Assembly (NCBI RefSeq): GCF_000368045.1
Contig: NZ_KB849230.1
Coordinates: 135,124 to 199,123, forward strand
Reading direction: 5' to 3'
Origin: Acinetobacter johnsonii CIP 64.6
Lineage (GTDB): Bacteria > Pseudomonadota > Gammaproteobacteria > Pseudomonadales > Moraxellaceae
DNA: 64,000 nt
Shown: one piece after another, positions 17,821-25,693 of the stretch
How the letters are laid out: every line of letters begins with the position of its first letter
How positions within the stretch are numbered: position 1 is the stretch's first letter
Position numbers and translations under genes: made by a program
The notes under the pieces: model-generated
What the model was told of the DNA's origin: nothing
What the model saw: only the letters and a program-made list of their open reading frames with translations
Databases searched by the model: none

Positions 17821-18567
17821 TTACTTCCAAGGGCGAAGATCAACAATTTTAACCACATTCGCTTTTTGATCTATCAAAACAGTCATATCTACAGCATTTG
17901 CTTTCATCGGTAAAAATGCGGTTGCCTGTGGATATTTTGCTAAGATTTTTTCCACATCGGCTTTGTTATTGTACTGCTGTAATAATTCAAGTTTTTGTGC
18001 GCGTTGTTGCATTTGTTTTTTTGCTTTGTTTAGCTCGACATAACGCTCTGGACGTTGTGCAAGAGAAATACCTCCAAAAACCTCTGTAAACATATCATAA
18101 TTACGCTGATTTACATCTTCAGAGAATTCTACTGTTACATATTGCGGTTTAAACCAAGAGGATTGCTGATATTGCGGTAAGGCGTTTGCAATATTGTCCT
18201 GAATAATTTCATTTTTTCGAACCAGCTCAAAACGATCTGCATAAAATACTAACCAGGCAGGGCGACCTTGCTCAATACTATAGATACCATAGCAAAGAGC
18301 AGACAGTTGAAGGAGGATAATCACAGTGAGATCAAACTTAAGACTTTTTTTACCTTCTTTATATATCAACAATCCTAAGATTGGTCCTAGAATAATATCT
18401 ATAACCAACAGCATTAAAAAAACATGTGTAACGTCTGCTGCCACATCAAGTGGTGATGGATACCAAATAAAAAAGGTTAGACCTACAATGACTAATGCTA
18501 CAATTAATGAAAGGAATAAATGACTTAAAAAATATTTTATTCGCTTAGGAAATTTTCTTAATTTCAT
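17821..18567 (-). CDS. TfpZ/TfpX-type type IV pilin accessory membrane protein
   Basis: Protein of 248 residues with a basic N-terminus, three predicted membrane helices (about residues 12-35, 45-70 and 80-100), then a periplasmic domain with a long charged helix (KAKKQMQQRAQKLELLQQYNNKADVEKILAKYP). This layout matches the pilin accessory family (TfpX/Y/Z, FimB) encoded beside the major pilin in Pseudomonas, Moraxella and Acinetobacter, where it modulates pilin stability and surface piliation. It lies downstream of the pilA 3' fragment on the same strand, so it was pilA's neighbour before the insertion. Family assignment is from topology and context. Confidence 0.75.
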   Translation of the reverse strand: MKLRKFPKRIKYFLSHLFLSLIVALVIVGLTFFIWYPSPLDVAADVTHVFLMLLVIDIILGPILGLLIYKEGKKSLKFDLTVIILLQLSALCYGIYSIEQGRPAWLVFYADRFELVRKNEIIQDNIANALPQYQQSSWFKPQYVTVEFSEDVNQRNYDMFTEVFGGISLAQRPERYVELNKAKKQMQQRAQKLELLQQYNNKADVEKILAKYPQATAFLPMKANAVDMTVLIDQKANVVKIVDLRPWK

Positions 18568-18631
18568 TTCAATATATTTTAAATACCAACTATCTTGTAT
18601 TAAATAAGAAATATATTAGTGCAAATTATAT

Positions 18632-18735
18632 TAGACCTCTTGCGAAAGTATCGTTTTGCCTAATTTTTGAATTGGCTAAAACCTTATTAAATGTAGCTTT
18701 AGGCTGTTTAAATTTTGACTAACGCAATAGGTCTA
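18632..18735. repeat. MITE-like element between tfpZ-type gene and pilA remnant
   Basis: A 104-bp unit with imperfect terminal inverted repeats. One end reads GACCTCTTGCGAAAGT and the other, reversed, GACCTATTGCGTTAGT (13 of 16 match). Each is flanked by TA. It has no coding capacity. The ends resemble those of IS5/IS630-type elements, but no parent element is in the window. Confidence 0.5.
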
Positions 18736-18823
18736 TTTAACTTAACATAAATATTCTTTGATATCTTGGGTATAGCACCTTACTCAATTTTCAACTTAGT
18801 TTAAATAAATTATTAAAAATAAT

Positions 18824-18852
18824 AAAAACGCATCTAAATAGATGCGTTTTTT
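18824..18852 (-). terminator. Terminator of the original pilA
   Basis: Stem ACGCATCT/AGATGCGT with A and T runs on each side, just past the pilA 3' fragment. The element-borne pilin gene has a terminator with the same eight-base stem. Confidence 0.88.
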
Positions 18853-18862
18853 AATTACTAAA

Positions 18863-19289
18863 TCAGAGACCAACGCAAGATTTAGGTAAATATTTTTGAG
18901 GCATACCTGCATCACCTGTAGCTGTAGTACAAGCAAAAGTGAAAGAATTCCCAGCTGCAGCTAAGTCAGCAGGAGGAGTTAAAATAATTTTTTTCCCAGC
19001 AACTTTAGCATTTACAGTTCCAGCTGGTTTCATAGTTACTGTAATTACACCAGTTGCAGTAGTTACAGCAGAGTCCGCATATGTGCCACCAACAGCTAAA
19101 TCAGCAACTGCGGGTTTGGTTGCTGTTGTAGGATAAGCTCCATTATTTTGTGCATATTCTGCAATAGCGGTTTTTTGAGCTGAAGTCATCGCAAAAGCTT
19201 CAGCAACCTGCGAACGCGCAATATAATCTTGATAAGCAGGAATAGCAATCGCAGCAAGAATACCGATAATTGCTACAACAATCATTAAT
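18863..19289 (-). pseudogene. pilA: Major pilin pilA, 3' part (separated from its start)
   Basis: This encodes mature pilin from the residue after Glu5 onward: LMIVVAIIGILAAIAIPAYQDY, then a globular domain ending with a disulfide-type pair (FACTTATG...KSCVGL). The prepilin leader, cleavage site and Glu5 are absent. Read in place, the frame begins with an accidental ATG in the element (MEWQI), so any product would lack the PilD processing site. Joining 30675-30641 to 19289-18863 gives 462 bases and an intact 153-residue prepilin. The host gene is therefore interrupted but otherwise undamaged, and precise excision would restore it. Confidence 0.93.
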
Positions 19290-19420
19290 ATTTGCCATTC
19301 CATAAGTCACTTTATACAGACATACATCAAGTCATTGAATTTTATTGTTTTACTTCATTATTCAGTTTGTCCATATGGACATGGGTTTAAAAGGACAAAA
19401 GTTTTTAAATTGTCCATATC
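19290..19420. repeat. Left terminal region of the element with recombinase-site-like repeats
   Basis: CCATAAGT at 19300-19307 is repeated in inverted orientation at the other end (30629-30636 and 30601-30608). The perfect palindrome GTCCATATGGAC is at 19369-19380, and TGTCCATAT recurs at 19411-19419. Related copies occur near 30640. They are likely recombinase binding sites. Confidence 0.6.
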
Positions 19421-19528
19421 AGAAAATGGCTTTTACTCAGTGCGGTAGGATGAATTTTTATAGATGTAGTCCGGTCGTGAGATATTTTAAAATTTTGACA
19501 AGCTAAAAATAGAGTAAAAAGTCCAGCC

Positions 19529-19699
19529 TCATTTATAAGCCAACTTCTGTATTTCTTCTTTATGCTGAAGAATCACACGTTTTACATGATGAATAGCAAT
19601 ACGACGAGTCGCTTCGTCATCATCAAATTGCATAGACAAAAATTTTACAGCTGGACGAGGTATTTGTTCAGTTACTTTGAAGTCTTTTAGTCGTTTCAT
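19529..19699 (-). CDS. Small hypothetical protein in the element
   Basis: A 56-residue open frame starting ATG 19699, with GAGG 10 bases upstream. The product begins MKRLKDFKVTEQIPRPAVKF, has an acidic DDDE turn, and ends in a basic, probably helical stretch (TRRIAIHHVKRVILQHKEEIQKLAYK). There is no signal peptide or membrane helix, and I recognise no family. It is divergent from the element's pilin gene and close to the left end. Good start context and biased composition favour a real gene, but it is short. Confidence 0.5.
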   Translation of the reverse strand: MKRLKDFKVTEQIPRPAVKFLSMQFDDDEATRRIAIHHVKRVILQHKEEIQKLAYK

Positions 19700-19882
19700 T
19701 CTATTATTTCCTCATATATGAAACATTCCGCATAGAACAGCACTTTCAATTTCAGATTGCTTTCATCCCCACACAAGCAATCATAACTCAACCAATTGTT
19801 ATCTGCTTTCTTAGCTGCTAAGAATTTAACTTTTCCTGCTACAAACAATTTGCATTATGGCATCTCATAAAAACAATAAAAC

Positions 19883-19897
19883 TGACGTTTTTTGTCA
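19883..19897. promoter_or_regulatory. Dyad upstream of the element pilin, PilR-site-like
   Basis: TGACGTTTTTTGTCA lies about 171 bases before the pilin start. An almost identical 15-mer (one change) lies about 177 bases before the original pilA start. PilR sites contain TGTC-type cores, so this may be the activator site; that is inferred. Confidence 0.5.
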
Positions 19898-19991
19898 CTT
19901 AATTACAAAAACTTACTTTATGATTTTTTTACATTTTTTAACTTACTAAACAATGTATTGATTTCATGCTGAATCATTGGATAATATGCTT

Positions 19992-20007
19992 TGGCACACT
20001 TTGTGCA
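19992..20007 (+). promoter_or_regulatory. Sigma-54 promoter of the element-borne pilin
   Basis: TGGCACACTTTGTGCA has GG and GC separated by exactly ten bases, the -24/-12 layout of RpoN promoters. It lies 61 bases before the pilin ATG. PilR/RpoN control of pilA is established in Pseudomonas. The host pilA has the same arrangement. Confidence 0.82.
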
Positions 20008-20067
20008 AACTATAAACTAGCTTACAAAGCTTATAAATAAATTAACAAAACATTTGTGGAGAATGTT

Positions 20068-20499
20068 ATGAACGCTCAAAAAGGCTTTACGTTGATCGAG
20101 CTGATGATTGTTGTCGCTATTATCGGTATTTTGGCTGCAATTGCGATTCCTGCTTATCAGGATTACACAATTCGTGCTCGTGTTTCAGAAGCTCTAACTA
20201 CTATCGCTCCTTTGAAAAGTACAGTTAGCGAAAATATTATTACAAATAATCTTGTAACAAGCCCTCTTACTGCTACAGCATGTTCTGGAATATCTACAGT
20301 CACTGCTACCGATAACGTAGCTTCTGGAACTTGTGCGTTAGGTGTTGTTTCAGTAACTACTACTGCTAAAGCAGGTGCAGTAACTATTAAATTAACTCCT
20401 ACTGCAACAGTTACTGATGGCATCGTATCTAATGTTAAATGGGTTTGTACAGCCGATAAGGAGAAATATGCACCTGCTTCTTGTCGTACTGGAGCTTAA
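20068..20499 (+). CDS. Complete type IV major pilin carried by the mobile element
   Basis: Prepilin of 143 residues. Leader MNAQKG precedes FTLIELMIVVAIIGILAAIAIPAYQDYTIRARVSEAL, with Glu5 present. The body has four cysteines, including the C-terminal loop WVCTADKEKYAPASC typical of Acinetobacter/Pseudomonas PilA. Start ATG 20068 is taken over the in-frame ATG at 20056 because GGAG precedes it and the prepilin leader begins there. It has its own sigma-54 promoter and terminator, and its 5' leader shares over 20 identical bases with that of the disrupted pilA. Its sequence after the conserved helix differs strongly from the host pilin, so antigenic and surface properties would differ. It probably replaces the inactivated pilin. 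Confidence 0.93.
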   Translation: MNAQKGFTLIELMIVVAIIGILAAIAIPAYQDYTIRARVSEALTTIAPLKSTVSENIITNNLVTSPLTATACSGISTVTATDNVASGTCALGVVSVTTTAKAGAVTIKLTPTATVTDGIVSNVKWVCTADKEKYAPASCRTGA

Positions 20500-20506
20500 T
20501 TAAATA

Positions 20507-20538
20507 GAAAAAACGCATCTTTAGAGATGCGTTTTTTT
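20507..20538 (+). terminator. Terminator of the element-borne pilin
   Basis: Stem AACGCATCT/AGATGCGTT followed by seven T, sharing its stem with the host pilA terminator. Confidence 0.9.
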
Positions 20539-20540
20539 AG

Positions 20541-20790
20541 CTCGAAATTTTCCAACAATAGCGAGTTACACTTTTCCAGCAGTTTTTCGTAATCAGCCCT
20601 AAGCTGTTCATAATCACTTTTTACAGCTTTGGTCTTAGTTTTAGCCTGCTCAATCCATTGTGTAGGCGAAAGAACATTTTACCCAACTTGCTGTGTAGCT
20701 TGCTCAATTGCCTCTATAAGCGCAGCATGATGGCTCTTCTTAATCGAATCCCGTTTACGCCTTGCTTCCAGTGCTACATTTATGGCAGAG
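20541..20790 (-). pseudogene. Decayed second copy of the recombinase-operon accessory gene
   Basis: This aligns base by base with most of the intact gene at 21339-21698, but has lost the first codons, carries an in-frame stop where the intact copy has a Gln codon, and has many substitutions. It directly follows the element pilin's terminator. It looks like the remnant of another related element, so the pilin may have been joined here by an older insertion or a deletion between tandem elements. Confidence 0.8.
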
Positions 20791-20809
20791 TTTTTATTAC
20801 GATAAATAG

Positions 20810-21267
20810 CTTATTAATTTCAAAGGACAGCCCGTAAAATTTAACTTCATCATTCATAATGAAAATGATTTCAGGGCATTGCTATCACAATATAACTCAT
20901 CGAAATTGACTCGAAGTCTCTTGTTGCTTGATGCCTATCTAACCCCAAACCAAAACGAATTAATTACCACCACTTTAGATATAGAGCATATTTTTCCTAA
21001 AAAATGGCAAGATACAAACTATAATGGCTGGTCTAGAGCCGATACAGATGAGTTTCTTGAAAAGTTAGGGAATAAGGTTATTTGTGAAAAGAAACTAAAT
21101 ATTCAAGCTGGGAATGGTTATTTTGGTATCAAAAAGGCGCGATATGCCCAGTAAAAATTCAAACTGTTCTTGATTTAAGTACCCTCACTCAAAATGACTG
21201 GATAAAAAATGATATTGAGCAACGAGAGATCGCCATACAAAATCGTTTAATTTCAGTCTTTAAATAA
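20810..21267 (+). pseudogene. Fragment of a DUF262/DUF1524 (GmrSD-like) nuclease gene
   Basis: The open stretch begins without a start codon and encodes KFNFIIHNENDFRALLS, then DIEHIFPKKWQ, LGNKVIC and KKLN, ending in GYFGIKKARYA. That is the DUF1524 HNH-like domain found at the C-terminus of GmrSD-type modification-dependent restriction proteins. After RYA the frame breaks at about 21150. The true end continues one frame over (SKIQTVLDLSTLTQNDW) to a stop at 21265-21267. The N-terminal nucleotidase-like domain is missing, so this is a relic of defence cargo. Confidence 0.75.
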
Positions 21268-21338
21268 CATTTATCAATAAAGAATTAAAATCAAATAGCC
21301 ACTAAATTACAAATTACAAAATTTAGTGGCTGTTTCAA

Positions 21339-21698
21339 TTATAGAGTTCGAGCACTTTGTCTTAACTCAAAATTCTCCATCAACAACGAATTACACTTTT
21401 CCAGCAATTTTTCATAATCTTCCTGAAGTTGCTCATAGTTGGTCTTTGCTGCTTTGGTACGGTTTTTCGCCTGCTCAATCTGTTGTGCAGGCGAAAGAAT
21501 ATTTTGCCCCGCAGCCTGCGCAGCTTGCTCAATTGCATTAATCAATGCAGCATGGCGGCTCTTCTTAATAGAACCCCGCTTACGCCCTGCCTCCAGTGCT
21601 ACAGTATCGTTATTAATGGCAGAGCCTTTCGGTAGAATAATCGGTTTGTTGGCTTTTAATCGCTCCAAAGCAGCATAATATTCATTGAGTGCACTCAT
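21339..21698 (-). CDS. Small coiled-coil protein of the recombinase operon (TnpC/GmtX-type position)
   Basis: Protein of 119 residues. The N-terminal half is basic (GRKRGSIKKSRHAALINAIEQAAQAAG) and may contact DNA. The C-terminal half is a predicted coiled coil (EQAKNRTKAAKTNYEQLQEDYEKLLEKCNSLLMENFELRQS). It starts 3 bases after the third recombinase's stop and is the operon's last gene. Tn554-like elements encode a comparable small accessory (TnpC), and gamma-mobile-trio islands a small protein GmtX. Which it matches cannot be told by eye. A decayed duplicate lies at 20541-20790. Confidence 0.7.
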   Translation of the reverse strand: MSALNEYYAALERLKANKPIILPKGSAINNDTVALEAGRKRGSIKKSRHAALINAIEQAAQAAGQNILSPAQQIEQAKNRTKAAKTNYEQLQEDYEKLLEKCNSLLMENFELRQSARTL

Positions 21699-21701
21699 TT
21701 T

Positions 21702-23759
21702 TTAAACCTCAATATTGATCGTTTGAATTTTTTGAATGGTCTTGTTTAAAGCCAAAATATCGCTATCCATTTGTCCGTATAGCAAACTACCTTGCACTTG
21801 CGCATCCCGAACTCGCTGTAGCCGTTGAACCGCTTTATTCATCTTCTCTGCACTAGCAATATCGAAAATTGCATGGGCACAATTCAAACAACTGGTAATC
21901 GCAGTAAATGAAATTTTTTCGCAAGAATCAGGATTAGTACAAGCACCAAACAGGCTAGTCTTGCAAGCAATTTCCCCTTTTTTCATACGCTTGATGGTTT
22001 CATCACGATTCGGAAATACTGTGAGTAATTGCTCGCGGTCTTTTTGCAGCTGCAAATAGTTTCCTGCACCACCGAGCAAACGGCTAGCACTATTAATTAC
22101 ACCATCCTCAAATTGTTCATAAGAATGTACCAAACGCTGATATTCTAGTTCTTGAATAAATTCTTTCTGGCTATCACTGGCTAAAATGTTTGGAGCAAAC
22201 ACCGCATTATCTCGATAATACAAAGTCATGGCTTCGGTTAAATGTTTATATTGAACCGACATGGCACCAAGTCCGATCATGCCTGAACGAGCGCCATAGA
22301 CAGCCAATGAGCGTCTAAATTGATGGGTACAGATATTCCAGTACTCACCAATTTGACAGTCTTTTTCTTCTCGCCAATTAAGAAAACCATCAAATGCTTC
22401 TAGCTCTGCTAAATCACTTTCAGTAATTCTCAATCCATCACCAAACGATGCCGAGATGCGGTTTAGATACTGGTTAAAGTTGGACTGCGTTCTAGTCGGA
22501 GCACCTGAAAAATTGGAAATAAAATCCGTTTCATTTTCAATATTTTGATTCTTTTTATGCCGATGTTTCTGCGAATACAGGGTTGGAAATAATGGGTATT
22601 CAGCAGGATTAGACAGATCATAATGCGGATTGAGCAAGGCATAGATTTCACCTATGCTTTGTGCTGCACGTACCCCAAGCTGGATATCTTCAAAGCTAAT
22701 CCAATAGGTAGACTTGTTACCGCCACCATGTAACTTGGAGGTATAGCCTATTAACACATGCACTAGGTGCTCATTGCTCTGAACAGTTTGGTAACAGTCA
22801 TAAGACAGCTGATTTACTTCATTATCCCGCATGCCTGTAAACAGATGAATCCAAAGCTTGGCCATACCTTGAATCAACGTCATATAACGGGTGAGATTGG
22901 CATGTTTTTGAATCTGATTATTTTCAAACAGTGCCGTTAAGCCAAGCAAATCTCGAGCATCCACAAAACTCACTGCATTTTTATAATCTTTAAACTCACG
23001 TGGCATACGCGCAAAAAACGGCTCTTGTTGAATGCGCTGAAACCACTGATGTAAAGCAGGTACATAATGATTAAACTCATTCAATTTCTCTGCTAACCCA
23101 TTAATTAAACTTATATAAATACGAGATGGAATCAACTTAGTTTGCGGACCTACTTTGCCCGACTGCAACTTGAGTTGAGCAGCCAACTTTGCTAAATGCT
23201 CAATCGGTTGATATGTATTAAATGCTGGAATGAGCAATGGATATTGCTGTTGTAAGGCAAAACAATCAGTTAAAAATGCTTTAATTTGGAGTGCTTTTTG
23301 ATGGCTCACGCCAACATAAGCATCATTTACTTTTGAGATATAAGCAACATCGCCAAATAACTGCTGCAATGTACAGCCATTGCGGTATGCGATAGCAGCA
23401 AACTGGCGCAAAATAGTATGCCGCTTCTCAATACTTTTAATAATCGACTTGCCAGATTTTATATAAAGCAAAGCAAAACTGATTTTTTTCATTTCTGCCC
23501 GAATTTGGCAGAAGAGAAAGTCATCTTCACGGGAATTCTCAAGCCAGCTATCAAAATTCAGGCGACAGTGACACTTCGGTAAATATGGAGAAAGATCCCA
23601 CACATTGTCTGAATAAACTGATAATGTTTCACCGCTTTTCATTCGCGATAATACAAAAGTATTTGCAACAGTCAGCTGATTATTCTGTAGGTTGTACTCA
23701 TCAGGTAAGAATTGCTCAGTAACACCAAGACCGTATAAATATGAATTAAATGAACTCAT
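21702..23759 (-). CDS. Tyrosine recombinase-family protein 3 of the operon
   Basis: Protein of 685 residues from ATG 23759; GTG 23768 would add three. The C-terminal half holds a full catalytic set for a tyrosine recombinase: Arg in FTGMRDNEVNQLSYDCY, H-x-x-R in CTHQFRRSLAVYG, and a KHLTEAMTLYYRD segment with His and the nucleophile Tyr. A Cys cluster near the end (ACTNPDSCEKI...SCLNCAHA) may bind zinc. Its start overlaps the preceding gene by ATGA. It probably acts with the other two proteins in excision and integration. It is longer than typical integrases (about 350-450) because of a large N-terminal region I do not recognise. Confidence 0.82.
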   Translation of the reverse strand: MSSFNSYLYGLGVTEQFLPDEYNLQNNQLTVANTFVLSRMKSGETLSVYSDNVWDLSPYLPKCHCRLNFDSWLENSREDDFLFCQIRAEMKKISFALLYIKSGKSIIKSIEKRHTILRQFAAIAYRNGCTLQQLFGDVAYISKVNDAYVGVSHQKALQIKAFLTDCFALQQQYPLLIPAFNTYQPIEHLAKLAAQLKLQSGKVGPQTKLIPSRIYISLINGLAEKLNEFNHYVPALHQWFQRIQQEPFFARMPREFKDYKNAVSFVDARDLLGLTALFENNQIQKHANLTRYMTLIQGMAKLWIHLFTGMRDNEVNQLSYDCYQTVQSNEHLVHVLIGYTSKLHGGGNKSTYWISFEDIQLGVRAAQSIGEIYALLNPHYDLSNPAEYPLFPTLYSQKHRHKKNQNIENETDFISNFSGAPTRTQSNFNQYLNRISASFGDGLRITESDLAELEAFDGFLNWREEKDCQIGEYWNICTHQFRRSLAVYGARSGMIGLGAMSVQYKHLTEAMTLYYRDNAVFAPNILASDSQKEFIQELEYQRLVHSYEQFEDGVINSASRLLGGAGNYLQLQKDREQLLTVFPNRDETIKRMKKGEIACKTSLFGACTNPDSCEKISFTAITSCLNCAHAIFDIASAEKMNKAVQRLQRVRDAQVQGSLLYGQMDSDILALNKTIQKIQTINIEV

Positions 23760-25693
23760 GCGACCCACCCCAAATCGATTAAAAGCTCAAAATGATTGAG
23801 CCAATAGGCATCTAAATCACCACTTTCAACTTCTTCCTGAATCAAAAAAATACGATCACGTAAATTTCCATAAGTATTTGATAACTCTTCGATCACTTCA
23901 TCGATACGATGTAGTACAACGCCGAACTGTTGTTCCCACTTGATTAAGTCCGTGGCTTTTTGCTTAACGTAGCCGAGCAGACTTTTCAGTGATAAAAGCT
24001 TACGCACATCTTCGTCATCAGCATGAACTGCATAATGTTGGCAAAATAAACAGTGCTCAAATTGCTGACAGTTAGGTTTAGGAGCTTGTTCGGTAAAACC
24101 TAAAGCTTTTTCAGGATGTGGAGCTGCTGTAATACATGCACCGACAGGTAAGGTCTGAACATCAACAGTTTCATCTAACATTTGTACAGCGATTCTCTCA
24201 AGTGTTCGTGTTTTTGCGACCGCAACTTCTCGCAGCTCATTAAAAAACTGTGAAATTTGCTGGGCTGCATCTTTGAATGAAGTACGTGCATAATTATTTC
24301 TTGCCGTATCGAGTGAGTGACCCATTACTTCAGCTTCAAGCAGTAGATCACCATCGCTAAACTCAACAGTTTGACTGCTTTTATGCTTACGCCACTGTTG
24401 TGGTGTAATCCAGACCATTCGTGGGAATATGCGCTGAAAAAGCTTTTTCATTAATTGTAATCTGCTGTAGCTGACAGGTCCCAAATGTTGAATTTCGTTG
24501 CGTAATGGAAAGATGAAATCACATGCTTCATCTTGAATATACCATTCACGAAGTTCCAGAATCTTCCTAAACACTGGCTCAAATTTCGCCCCAAATTCTG
24601 GGTATACTGTCTTGCCTCCTGCACGGCTTTTTGTTCCCGAAAACCTTCGCCCTTGGGTACTTGGTAGGATTTCCATCGTATCGAGTTCTAACTGTTGAGC
24701 AGTGTCTAAATTTGCCCCAGTTTGTGCAATAAATAACAACATGCCAATGCAAAGACCATAGGAGGCGAGTCGTTCTCGCTCGGTATGTCGTTTGTCTTTA
24801 TTACGTTTTTCAAGATTACGAATCGCTTGATTGCGATTCTCACGTAAACGTTTTCGATGCTCACTATCTTCTTCTAATTCAAAATCAGCTAGCATTTTGG
24901 AAAAAGCTGGAATAACTGGATATTTGACTAAATAACTCTGTATATCAAACTGGATATGCTGTTTTTCATTTTGATGATGAAAACCGGAATAAAAATAAAA
25001 GTTCTCTTCATCAACCGATTTAAAATGCGCTGGAAAACTCTCTTCTTGCACAACGATACGATGGATTTCAAGAAAGACATTCTGCAAAGTCGCATAAGTT
25101 TTTTGATGATCTTCTTCCGCAATCGGTAATATAGGCACATCATAACGCTGGGACTGTACTTGCATTGCTTGACTAACAATATCAATTTCATGACAGTCAA
25201 ATACATATGCGATTAATTTGGCTGTATTACGCTGATATTGCTTTGCTGTATGTGCAGCCAAACTTTCCTCTTCAGTATCCGCAAGCAAAGTGCGATCAAC
25301 TAAATATTTACTGTAACGACGATACGCATCAATCACACTATCTTGATTCGATAAATCAAAAACTTTCTTTTGCTGATCCACCCAATCTAGAAACATTTTA
25401 CTAGTATAGTAAAAAAGTCCTTTTGACAAATCTGATCCGCTCATTTGCAGCAAATAGTCGGTCAAACATTGTAAAAAATAACGCCTTTTTTCATCAAATG
25501 ATGCAGCTAACTGCTGTTCTGACAAAATCTCGTCAGATACTCTTTTACGGTAAAACAGAGTTCCAATATCTAATGTCTTAAAACCAAAAGAAGCAGTTTT
25601 ATCTTTGCAGACGAGAACAAGTCGCTCATATTCATTAATTTGTTTGTTGATATCGGAGATATGGACAAACAATGGGGTACGTGTGAAGCTCAT
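23756..25693 (-). CDS. Tyrosine recombinase-family protein 2 of the operon, catalytic Arg I replaced
   Basis: Protein of 645 residues. The catalytic core is recognisable but altered. The first Arg position reads TGANLDTAQQLE (Asn328 for Arg). Box II reads TPQQWRKH, keeping Arg435 but with Gln432 where His is usual. GHSLDTARNNYAR keeps His459 and Tyr468. A C-terminal cysteine set (NCQQFEHCLFCQHY) may bind zinc. It overlaps both neighbours by ATGA. The fold is probably kept with a structural or target-site role, but catalysis by this subunit is doubtful. Its size and position resemble TnpB of Tn554-like elements. Confidence 0.78.
   Translation of the reverse strand: MSFTRTPLFVHISDINKQINEYERLVLVCKDKTASFGFKTLDIGTLFYRKRVSDEILSEQQLAASFDEKRRYFLQCLTDYLLQMSGSDLSKGLFYYTSKMFLDWVDQQKKVFDLSNQDSVIDAYRRYSKYLVDRTLLADTEEESLAAHTAKQYQRNTAKLIAYVFDCHEIDIVSQAMQVQSQRYDVPILPIAEEDHQKTYATLQNVFLEIHRIVVQEESFPAHFKSVDEENFYFYSGFHHQNEKQHIQFDIQSYLVKYPVIPAFSKMLADFELEEDSEHRKRLRENRNQAIRNLEKRNKDKRHTERERLASYGLCIGMLLFIAQTGANLDTAQQLELDTMEILPSTQGRRFSGTKSRAGGKTVYPEFGAKFEPVFRKILELREWYIQDEACDFIFPLRNEIQHLGPVSYSRLQLMKKLFQRIFPRMVWITPQQWRKHKSSQTVEFSDGDLLLEAEVMGHSLDTARNNYARTSFKDAAQQISQFFNELREVAVAKTRTLERIAVQMLDETVDVQTLPVGACITAAPHPEKALGFTEQAPKPNCQQFEHCLFCQHYAVHADDEDVRKLLSLKSLLGYVKQKATDLIKWEQQFGVVLHRIDEVIEELSNTYGNLRDRIFLIQEEVESGDLDAYWLNHFELLIDLGWVA

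Noticed and set aside
18863..19303. Functional pilin with an unusual N-terminus (MEWQILMIVV)
   Set aside because: The first residues are encoded by element DNA and lack the prepilin peptidase site and Glu5. The genuine start is at 30675.
18863..20499. Moraxella-type pilin inversion switch between the two pilin sequences
   Set aside because: The two pilin sequences are inverted relative to each other, but the partial one joins perfectly and in frame to a 5' fragment 11 kb away on the same strand. The recombinases are of the tyrosine type, not Piv-like. A simple insertion explains the data.
20879..21154. Intact small HNH nuclease
   Set aside because: It is an internal piece of a larger DUF1524 domain without a real start codon, and the domain continues in another frame to 21267.
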